Part shown: positions 1 to 5,022 of the stretch, piece by piece | Position numbering within the stretch: position 1 is the first letter of the stretch | Layout: each line of letters begins with the position of its first letter | Assembly (NCBI GenBank): GCA_013695975.1 | Contig: JACCZL010000540.1 | Location: 1 to 5,022 of the forward strand | Reading direction: 5' to 3' | Origin: Chloroflexota bacterium | GTDB lineage: Bacteria; Chloroflexota; UBA6077; JACCZL01 | Length of the DNA: 5,022 nt | The notes under the pieces: model-generated | Databases searched by the model: none | What the model was told of the DNA's origin: nothing | What the model saw: only the letters and a program-made list of their open reading frames with translations | Program-made: the position numbers and the translations under genes

Positions 1-2248
1 CCGCTTCGGTTGCCGACGTTTCTCGCTTGGCCCTGGTTGGCAGCTCGCCGTCGCAGCCGAGACAATGGATGCGATCGCCGGAGAGCGGGAGCCGGACGCC
101 GCCGCAGACCTCGCATGGCTCGGGCAGCGGCCGTTGCCAGGCGACCCAATCGCAGGCCGGATAGTTCGCGCAGCCGTAGAACGGTCGCCCGGAGCGCCCA
201 CGCTTCTCGACCAGCTCGCCGCGATCCTTCGGACAGAGGATGCCGAGCTTGACGAGGATTGGCCGGCTCGTCTTGCAGTCCGGATAGTCGCTGCAGGAGA
301 GAAAGCGGCCGAAGCGGCCGGTCTTGACCAGCATCGGCTTGCCACATGTCTCGCAGACCTCGTCGGTCGGCTCGGCCGGCGGCTCGTCTTTACCGCCCAG
401 TGGCTTGGCGTTCTTGCACTCCGGGAAGCCGGTGCACGACAGAAACCGGCCAAACCGGCCGAGCTTGATCGCCATCGGCTTGCCGCACTTGGCGCAGGCC
501 TCGTCGGTCACCTCGGCGCTCTTGTTGACGTGCTCGATCTCGCGTTGGGCGCGCTCGAGCGTCTCCGCGAATGGGACGTAGAACTCCCGCACGACCGGCA
601 CCCAGGGGCGCTCGCCGGTCGCGATGTCGTCCAGCTTCTCCTCGAGATTGGCCGTGAAGTCGACGTCGACGATCTCGGCAAAGTGGCCGACCAGCAGGTC
701 GTTGACCAGCATCCCGAGATCCGTCGGCTTGAATCGCTTCTCCTCGCGCTCGACGTATCCGCGGTCCTGGATCGTCGACAGGATCGGGGCATAGGTCGAC
801 GGTCGGCCGATCCCACGCTCTTCGAGCGCCTTCACCAGCGTCGCCTCGGAAAAGCGGGGCGGCGGCTGGGTGAAATGCTGTTCGGGGATCAGCCGCCGCA
901 GGTCGAGCGTCTCGCCCGCCGTGAGCTCCGGCAGCCGAGGGCGTCCGTCCTCGTCGACCTCGTCGTCATCGCGGCCCTCGCGGTAGACGCTCAGGAAGCC
1001 ACGGAAGCGTAGCACCGAGCCGTTGGCGCGGAACGTATAGCGGGCGGCGTCGATGTCGGCGGCGGTCAGGTCGAAGATCGCCGAGGCCATCTGGCTGGCC
1101 ACGAACCGCTTCCAGATCAGGTCGTAAAGGCGGAACTGCTCCGGCGTCAGGTATGGCCGGAGCTGCTCGGGCTCGCGCTGGGCTGACGTCGGCCGAATCG
1201 CCTCGTGCGCCTCCTGCGCCAAACGGCTCTTGGTCTTGTGGACGCGCGGGCGCTCCGGGACCATCTCCTGGCCATACTTGGCGGCGATCACCCGCCGGAC
1301 CTCGGCCACCGCCGACTCGGCCACCACGACCGAGTCGGTCCGCATGTAGGTGATCAGACCGACGCTCTCGGGACCGATCGCCACGCCCTCGTAAAGCTGC
1401 TGGGCTACCATCATCGTTCGCCTGACCGTGAAGCCGAGCTTGCGGCTGGCGTCCTGCTGGAGGGTACTGGTCGTAAATGGGGCGGCAGGATGCCGCTGCT
1501 GCTCGCGCTTGCGGACCTCGCGCACGACGTAGGTCGCACGCTCGAGGTCGGCGACTACCTGTTGCGTCTCGTCGCCCGTCTTCAGCTCCAGCTTCTGACG
1601 GTCGCGCTCGATCAGCGCCGCCTTGAAGGGCTGGGCGCCGGCGACGTGCTTGGCGAGCTCCGCCTCGAGCGACCAGTATTCGACCGGTACGAACGCCACA
1701 CGCTCGCGCTCGCGGTCGACGATCAGCCGCACCGCGACCGACTGGACGCGGCCGGCCGAGAGGCCCGGACGGACCTTCCGCCAGAGGAGCGGGCTGATCT
1801 TGTAGCCCACCAGCCGGTCGAGGACGCGGCGCGCTTGCTGGGCGTCGACGCGCTTCAGGTCGATGTCGCGCGGCTGGCTGACCGCCCGCAGGACGGCTTC
1901 CTTGGTGACCTCGTGGAACTCGATCCGACGGATGCTCTGGCCTTTGAGCTTCATCGCGTCGACGAGGTGCCAGGCGATGGCCTCGCCTTCTCGGTCGGGG
2001 TCGGTCGCGATGAAGACGACGTCGGCCCCCTTCGCCTCCTTCTGGAGACGGCTGACGACGTCCTTCTTCTCAGGGGTGACGCCATAGTCCGGCGCGAAGT
2101 CGTGCTCGACGTCGATCCCCAGCTTACTCTTCGGGAGGTCGCGGACGTGCCCAAAGCAGGCGCGCACGGCGTAGCTCCCCCCGAGAAACTTCTCGATAGT
2201 CTTGGCTTTGGCGGCAGACTCGACCACCACCAGATTGTGCTTTGCCAC
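1..2248 (-). CDS. topA: DNA topoisomerase I (type IA), C-terminus cut by window edge
   Basis: This enzyme relaxes negatively supercoiled DNA by passing one strand through a transient break held on a tyrosine. The minus-strand frame is open from GTG at 2248 to position 2, with 749 codons visible and no stop, so the end lies outside the window. The TOPRIM domain starts at once, with Glu10 in VVVESAAKAKTI (the usual Pro is Ala) and the metal-binding TDPDREGE (Asp83, Asp85, Glu87). The catalytic motif GLITYMRTDS carries Tyr301 and Arg303. The C-terminal part has four zinc-finger units: Cys585/588/605/611, Cys632/635/652/658, Cys672/693/699 with Asp675 where a Cys is expected, and Cys712/715/729/732. 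GTG at 2248 gives the typical N-terminus (M)AKHNLVVVES. An in-frame GTG at 2266 would add six residues and is less likely. The gene lies 82 bp downstream of a co-directional oxidoreductase gene but has its own -10 box. Confidence 0.97.
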   Translation of the reverse strand, partial: MAKHNLVVVESAAKAKTIEKFLGGSYAVRACFGHVRDLPKSKLGIDVEHDFAPDYGVTPEKKDVVSRLQKEAKGADVVFIATDPDREGEAIAWHLVDAMKLKGQSIRRIEFHEVTKEAVLRAVSQPRDIDLKRVDAQQARRVLDRLVGYKISPLLWRKVRPGLSAGRVQSVAVRLIVDRERERVAFVPVEYWSLEAELAKHVAGAQPFKAALIERDRQKLELKTGDETQQVVADLERATYVVREVRKREQQRHPAAPFTTSTLQQDASRKLGFTVRRTMMVAQQLYEGVAIGPESVGLITYMRTDSVVVAESAVAEVRRVIAAKYGQEMVPERPRVHKTKSRLAQEAHEAIRPTSAQREPEQLRPYLTPEQFRLYDLIWKRFVASQMASAIFDLTAADIDAARYTFRANGSVLRFRGFLSVYREGRDDDEVDEDGRPRLPELTAGETLDLRRLIPEQHFTQPPPRFSEATLVKALEERGIGRPSTYAPILSTIQDRGYVEREEKRFKPTDLGMLVNDLLVGHFAEIVDVDFTANLEEKLDDIATGERPWVPVVREFYVPFAETLERAQREIEHVNKSAEVTDEACAKCGKPMAIKLGRFGRFLSCTGFPECKNAKPLGGKDEPPAEPTDEVCETCGKPMLVKTGRFGRFLSCSDYPDCKTSRPILVKLGILCPKDRGELVEKRGRSGRPFYGCANYPACDWVAWQRPLPEPCEVCGGVRLPLSGDRIHCLGCDGELPTRAKRETSATEA

Positions 2249-2254
2249 TCGGCT

Positions 2255-2269
2255 TAGAACCTTCACCTT
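2255..2269 (-). promoter_or_regulatory. Ribosome-binding region of topA
   Basis: On the minus strand, the purine-rich AAGGTGAAGG lies about 11-14 nt before the GTG at 2248. Spacing is longer than ideal for that start. For the alternative GTG at 2266 this sequence would sit inside the coding region and could not act as its binding site, which supports 2248. Confidence 0.45.
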
Positions 2270-2271
2270 CT

Positions 2272-2295
2272 GCCCGACCGAAGCTCTGGCCGGGC
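2272..2295 (-). other. Stem-loop in the topA 5' leader
   Basis: An 8-bp stem (2288-2295 paired with 2272-2279, one G-U wobble) encloses an 8-nt loop. It lies just downstream of the inferred start of transcription and ends a few bases before the purine-rich ribosome-binding region. No T-run follows it on the minus strand, so it does not look like an intrinsic terminator for the oxidoreductase gene. It could stabilise the 5' end of the topA message or affect translation. This is inference from base pairing only. Confidence 0.35.
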
Positions 2296-2304
2296 TCGCT
2301 CAGG

Positions 2305-2310
2305 ATTATA
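2305..2310 (-). promoter_or_regulatory. Consensus -10 box (TATAAT) for topA
   Basis: The minus strand reads a perfect TATAAT 57 bases upstream of the topA GTG, in the gap after the oxidoreductase stop. Transcription would start near 2298 and give a leader of about 50 nt. I see no good -35 hexamer at 16-18 bp spacing and no TG extension, so the -10 match carries the call. It suggests that topA can be transcribed independently of the upstream gene. Confidence 0.55.
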
Positions 2311-2330
2311 CGCTACCGACGATCGGCTCC

Positions 2331-3395
2331 CTACCCCTTGCGGCCCTCAAGCTCCTCGAATGGCATCTCGACCGGCCGGCCGGTTTCGGCCGACCGGAAG
2401 ATCGCCTCGGTCATCTCGATGTATTTCAGCCCGTCCCAGAACGATGGCTCGACCGAGCGCCTGCCCTCACGGACGCCCTCGACGAAGTCGGCTTCGACGG
2501 TCCACTCGCGGGCCTGGTCGGCTGGGATCGGTACCTCTCGCAGGCCGTCGTCGCTAGCCTTGCCGGCCAGGATGGTGTCGCTCGCATACAGGTAGCGAAT
2601 CGTGCCATCGCTCCCGTAAATCTCGAACGAGTTACCTTCGGCCGCGTGGCGGGCCAGACCGCTCCAGGCCATCGTCGCCAGGGCCCCGTTCTCGAGCTCG
2701 GCGATCGCCGACAGCGTGTCCGGGCGCTCAACAGGGCCCTGGCCGCCGTCGGCAGTAGGGCGAGTCGGAAAGACGGTCTGCTCGATCGCCGTAACCCGCC
2801 TGGCGTAGCCCAGCCAACGGTGCATCACTTCGATCATCATTCCAACGTCGAGGGTGTTGTAGCCCGAGACCTCGCGCTGCTGCCGCCAGTGGCGTGGGGT
2901 TTGCGGGTCGGCGTAGGCGGCGCTGTAGGAGCGGACGACGACGTTGTAGGGCTGGCCGACGAAGCCGTCCGCCAGGAGCGCGCGGACCACCCGATCGCCG
3001 CGCATGTAGTGGGGCGGGGGGCAGAGCATCGTCGTCCGATCCGAACGCTCGGCCGCCTCCCACATCGCCTTGGCGCTCCCGTAGTCGGGCGCCACCCTGG
3101 CTTGGCAGAAGACGTGCTTGCCGGCCTCGAGGGCGGCCACACTGAGCTCGCGGTGGGTCGACGGATGCGTTCCGATCCAGACCACGTCGACCTCGTCCGA
3201 TTGCACCAGCGCCCGCCAGTCGGGATACACCCGTCCAATCCCTAGCTCCCGCGCCGCTCGTTCTGAAGACGCCTGGCTTCGGTTCGCGACCCCCACCAGC
3301 TCCACATCGGGGATCTGCCGCAACCCCGGCCCATGCCGCTGCCGGACGATCCCGCCCGCCCCGACGAACCCGATCCGCAATCTATCACGTGCCAT
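2331..3395 (-). CDS. Gfo/Idh/MocA-family NAD(P)-binding oxidoreductase with atypical catalytic motifs
   Basis: The 354-residue length fits this family of soluble dehydrogenases, which mostly act on sugars, inositols and related polyols. The N-terminal Rossmann fold is clear: RIGFVGAGGIV (residues 7-17) binds the dinucleotide, followed by VELVGVANRS (31-40) and the family motif THPSTHREL (76-84). The usual 'CEKP' signature after AGKHVFC is replaced by Gln98-Ala99-Arg100, so the normally conserved lysine is absent. In the second signature (DxGxHxxD) Asp183 and Gly185 are present but the His position is Met187; His192 lies further on. The C-terminal half (about 125-340) has the expected alpha/beta substrate domain, including FEIYGSDGTI (257-266). 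The ATG is preceded by GGGAGG at 5 nt. The gene is divergent from the aminotransferase and upstream of topA. Substrate unknown; it may be a variant dehydrogenase, another NAD-dependent enzyme or a non-catalytic relative. Confidence 0.9.
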   Translation of the reverse strand: MARDRLRIGFVGAGGIVRQRHGPGLRQIPDVELVGVANRSQASSERAARELGIGRVYPDWRALVQSDEVDVVWIGTHPSTHRELSVAALEAGKHVFCQARVAPDYGSAKAMWEAAERSDRTTMLCPPPHYMRGDRVVRALLADGFVGQPYNVVVRSYSAAYADPQTPRHWRQQREVSGYNTLDVGMMIEVMHRWLGYARRVTAIEQTVFPTRPTADGGQGPVERPDTLSAIAELENGALATMAWSGLARHAAEGNSFEIYGSDGTIRYLYASDTILAGKASDDGLREVPIPADQAREWTVEADFVEGVREGRRSVEPSFWDGLKYIEMTEAIFRSAETGRPVEMPFEELEGRKG

Positions 3396-3410
3396 TCGTG
3401 CCTCCCGTGG
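3396..3410 (-). promoter_or_regulatory. Shine-Dalgarno site of the oxidoreductase gene
   Basis: The minus strand reads GGGAGG followed by five bases and then the ATG at 3395. This strong, well-placed site fixes the start and agrees with the MARDRLRIGFVGAGG N-terminus, which leads straight into the nucleotide-binding motif. Confidence 0.75.
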
Positions 3411-3419
3411 GTGGTGTAG

Positions 3420-3439
3420 GGGCGCGATTCATCGCGCCC
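3420..3439. repeat. Perfect 9-bp inverted repeat, possible dispersed palindromic element
   Basis: The arms GGGCGCGAT and ATCGCGCCC are exact reverse complements separated by 2 bases, flanked on the left by TGTAG. As RNA on the minus strand it would form a hairpin in the leader of the oxidoreductase gene, about 25 nt before its start codon. Its compact palindromic form resembles small intergenic repeats found in many copies in some high-GC genomes. No second copy lies in this window, so the repeat nature is inferred. It could instead be an operator in the divergent control region. Confidence 0.5.
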
Positions 3440-3500
3440 ATCTCGCGACGCCGTCCGCGAACGTGCGGAACCAGACATCGTCGCCCTCGCGCTCCAGCCA

Positions 3501-3529
3501 ATTCAACACCGCCGGGCCTCGCCGGTCAA
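3501..3529 (-). promoter_or_regulatory. Candidate sigma-70-type promoter for the oxidoreductase gene
   Basis: On the minus strand, TTGACC (3529-3524, 5 of 6 matches to the -35 consensus) is separated by exactly 17 bp from TTGAAT (3506-3501, 4 of 6 matches to the -10 consensus). Transcription would begin near 3494 and give a leader of about 100 nt that includes the inverted repeat at 3420-3439. The -10 match is modest, so this is tentative. Confidence 0.4.
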
Positions 3530-3534
3530 CCCTC

Positions 3535-3543
3535 TGCTATCAT
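3535..3543 (+). promoter_or_regulatory. Extended -10 promoter element for the aminotransferase gene
   Basis: TGCTATCAT fits the extended -10 pattern TGnTATnAT with one deviation from TATAAT. It lies 29 bases before the ATG and would give a short leader of roughly 23 nt. No convincing -35 box is seen at the usual spacing, which is common for extended -10 promoters. The element is only 5 bases from the -35 candidate of the divergent promoter, so the two would compete for polymerase or share a regulator. Confidence 0.45.
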
Positions 3544-3557
3544 CGCGGGCGAGTATC

Positions 3558-3566
3558 GAGGAGGAG
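3558..3566 (+). promoter_or_regulatory. Shine-Dalgarno site of the aminotransferase gene
   Basis: GAGGAGGAG contains a GGAGG core ending 8 nt before the ATG at 3573. This is a strong site at good spacing and supports that start over the internal ATG codons at residues 8 and 14. Confidence 0.75.
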
Positions 3567-3572
3567 ACGGGC

Positions 3573-4862
3573 ATGGCGACTGAGACCGCGCAGATGACGA
3601 TCGGCGAAGAGATGTACGAGCGGATGGCGGGCTCGGCGGCGCTCTACGAGCGGGCGACGCCGGTTGTGCCGAGCGGCGTCACCCACGACAGTCGCTTCAA
3701 CGGCCCGTTCCCGATCTACGTGCGCCGAGCGGCCGGCTCGCGCAAGTGGGACGTCGACGGCAACGAATACGTCGACTACTTTGGTGGCCACGGGGCCCTC
3801 CTGCTCGGGCACTGCCACCCCGCGATTACCGCCGCCGTCGTCGAGCAGGCCCAGCGCGGTTCCCATTACGGCGCCTGTCACGAGCTCGAGATCCGCTGGG
3901 CCGAGCTGGTGACCGAGATCGTGCCGTGCGCCGAGATGGTGAAGTTCACCTCGTCGGGTACCGAGGCGACATTGATGGCCCTCCGCCTGGCTCGGGCCTT
4001 CACCGACCGCACCCGCGTCGTCAAGATGCAGGGTCACTTCCACGGCTGGCACGATTACGCCACGATCGCGATGGCCCCGCCCTACGACCAGCCAATCTCA
4101 CGCGGCATCCCCCAGGAGCTGCAGGCGACCGTGACCGGCATCCCGGCCGGCGACGTGGCGGCGCTGGCGGCTGAGCTCGAGCGTGACGACGTTGCCGTCG
4201 TGATCCTCCTCTGCAACGGCCTGACCAGCGAGTACCTCCAGCAGGTCGTCGACCTGGCCCACGCCCACGGGACGCTGGTGATCTTCGACGAAGTGGTGAC
4301 GGGCTTCCGCTACGCGCCGGGTGGGGCGCAGGAGCACTTCGGCGTCACGCCTGACCTGACGACGCTCGCGAAGATCCTGGCCGGCGGCTATTCCGGTGGG
4401 GCCGTCGCTGGTCGCGCCGACGTGATGCGGATGCTCGAGTTCCGCGACGATCCAGAGTGGATGCGCTTTGGGCGGATCGCCCATCCCGGGACATACAACG
4501 CCAACCCGGTCTCCGCGGCGGCGGGTGTGACCTGTCTCGAGATCGTCCGCGACCCGTCCGTCCAGGCCAGGGCGACCGCGACGGCCGACGCCATTCGGAC
4601 CGGCTTCCGCGACATCGTCGAGCGTCGGGGCGTGCCCGCGAGGGTCGGTGGCTGGGCCTCGATGGTCCCCGTCAGCTTCGAGTCGAAGCTACCGGCGCGG
4701 ACGCTGACCGAACGCTACCGCGGGGCGATGCAGCTCAACGGGATCGATCCGTCCGGCATGCAGCTCATCGTCTCGGCTGTCCACACCGAAGAGGACGTCG
4801 AGCGGACGATAGCCGCGTTCGACGCAACGGTCGGGCGGCTCCAGGCCGAAGGGGCAATCTAG
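3573..4862 (+). CDS. Class III PLP-dependent aminotransferase, glutamate-1-semialdehyde aminomutase-like
   Basis: The 429-residue length matches this fold-type I family, cytosolic enzymes that move amino groups using pyridoxal phosphate. Visible landmarks in order: PSGVTHDSRF (33-42) and WDVDGNEYVDYFGGHGALLLGH (59-80), the N-terminal substrate segment; SSGTEA (127-132), which holds the cofactor phosphate; FHGWHD (156-161); FDEVVTGFR (238-246) with Asp239 facing the pyridine nitrogen; Lys267 in LAKILAGG, the Schiff-base lysine; and HPGTYNANP (304-312). The segment that normally reads 'EP...G...P' before the FDEV strand is VILLCNGLTSEYL (210-222), about six residues shorter and without the Glu-Pro pair. 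True HemL proteins carry PGGVNSPVRA near the N-terminus and normally keep Glu-Pro, so a heme role is doubtful. The substrate is unknown. The gene is divergent from the oxidoreductase and convergent with the partial gene to its right. Confidence 0.92.
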   Translation: MATETAQMTIGEEMYERMAGSAALYERATPVVPSGVTHDSRFNGPFPIYVRRAAGSRKWDVDGNEYVDYFGGHGALLLGHCHPAITAAVVEQAQRGSHYGACHELEIRWAELVTEIVPCAEMVKFTSSGTEATLMALRLARAFTDRTRVVKMQGHFHGWHDYATIAMAPPYDQPISRGIPQELQATVTGIPAGDVAALAAELERDDVAVVILLCNGLTSEYLQQVVDLAHAHGTLVIFDEVVTGFRYAPGGAQEHFGVTPDLTTLAKILAGGYSGGAVAGRADVMRMLEFRDDPEWMRFGRIAHPGTYNANPVSAAAGVTCLEIVRDPSVQARATATADAIRTGFRDIVERRGVPARVGGWASMVPVSFESKLPARTLTERYRGAMQLNGIDPSGMQLIVSAVHTEEDVERTIAAFDATVGRLQAEGAI

Positions 4863-5022
4863 CCCCGCCGACCGACCCGGCCGCGGTCGATCTCCAGGGC
4901 ATCGGCGGCGGAGATCTCCTCAGGATGAAGGGCGCCGCCGCAGTGGCAGCAGCGCAGCGCGCCGCCGGCGATGCGTTGAGGAAGCGGGCAGCTCGTGTCG
5001 TGGATGAATCGGCCACCCACCA
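4859..5022 (-). CDS. C-terminal fragment of an unrecognised protein with a CxxCGG zinc-knuckle motif
   Basis: The minus-strand frame enters at the right edge and ends at TAG (4861-4859), giving 53 codons. Nearly every codon ends in G or C, matching the genes around it, and the other minus frames are less protein-like. The peptide contains DTSCPLPQR (residues 8-16 of the fragment) and then RCCHCGGALHPEE (23-35), a typical CxxCGG knuckle of a zinc ribbon. Cys11 and the Cys24-Cys27 pair are candidate ligands; a further cysteine pair may lie outside the window. The tail is charged and ends in RGRVGRRG. A GTG at 5020 could in principle start a 53-residue protein, but no ribosome-binding site is visible, so a truncated longer gene is more likely. 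It is convergent with the aminotransferase gene and its stop overlaps that gene's stop. I cannot assign a function. Confidence 0.6.
   Translation of the reverse strand, partial: VGGRFIHDTSCPLPQRIAGGALRCCHCGGALHPEEISAADALEIDRGRVGRRG

Noticed and set aside
65..1012. Long open frame on the plus strand (315 codons)
   Set aside because: It lies antisense to topA, whose catalytic and zinc-finger motifs are unmistakable. The frame is open because of high GC content and its product shows no domain.
1205..2257. Long open frame on the plus strand (350 codons)
   Set aside because: It is antisense to the TOPRIM and catalytic core of topA and has no recognisable motif; its Leu-, Asp- and Arg-rich composition is typical of a GC-rich shadow frame.
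2202..3245. Long open frame on the plus strand (347 codons)
   Set aside because: It is antisense to the oxidoreductase gene and crosses the topA promoter region; the minus-strand frame has the Rossmann motif and a strong ribosome-binding site.
3540..4052. Minus-strand open frame opposite the aminotransferase
   Set aside because: It covers the PLP-binding part of a clear plus-strand gene and shows no motif or independent start signal.
3573..4862. Naming the aminotransferase hemL
   Set aside because: The N-terminal signature and the loop before FDEV differ from true glutamate-1-semialdehyde aminomutases, and no heme gene is nearby.
4889..4919. Inverted repeat GATCTCC...GGAGATC as a possible terminator
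   Set aside because: The 7-bp arms are separated by 14 bases, no T-run follows on either strand, and it lies inside the partial minus-strand coding region.
4765..5016. Minus-strand open frame across the end of the aminotransferase gene
   Set aside because: It is Ala/Arg/Pro-rich and lacks motifs; the neighbouring minus frame ending at 4859 has a zinc knuckle and better codon bias.

Overview
The window is GC-rich, with coding third positions almost all G or C, and is densely packed with bacterial chromosomal genes. It holds four protein-coding genes, two of them cut by the window edges. No RNA gene, insertion sequence, prophage gene or CRISPR array is visible. The organism is a high-GC bacterium. 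The PLP enzyme and oxidoreductase subfamilies, plus a short palindrome resembling a dispersed repeat, fit Chloroflexota (Thermomicrobia-like), but that is only an impression and I hold it at low confidence.

Layout. (1) 1-2248, minus strand: topA, DNA topoisomerase I. It is open from a GTG start to the left edge, with 749 codons visible, and includes the TOPRIM and tyrosine catalytic core and four C-terminal zinc-finger units. (2) 2249-2330: a short gap holding a consensus TATAAT box and a leader hairpin for topA. (3) 2331-3395, minus strand: a Gfo/Idh/MocA-family oxidoreductase that lacks the usual Glu-Lys-Pro and His catalytic signatures. (4) 3396-3572: a 177-bp divergent intergenic region with back-to-back promoter candidates and a perfect 9-bp inverted repeat. 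(5) 3573-4862, plus strand: a class III PLP-dependent aminotransferase resembling glutamate-1-semialdehyde aminomutase, with a shortened and altered 'EP' segment. (6) 4859-5022, minus strand: the C-terminal 53 codons of an unrecognised protein with a CxxCGG knuckle. Its stop codon shares the palindrome CTAG with the aminotransferase stop.

How the genes may relate. topA is a housekeeping gene with its own promoter, so the oxidoreductase upstream need not be functionally linked to it. The oxidoreductase and the aminotransferase are divergently transcribed from a shared control region. That arrangement would suit a small catabolic or modification pathway acting on a sugar-like or amino-ketone substrate, but no substrate can be read from the sequence. 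I found no convincing new defence, mobile or RNA-based system. The most interesting signals are the non-canonical catalytic motifs in the two divergent enzymes.
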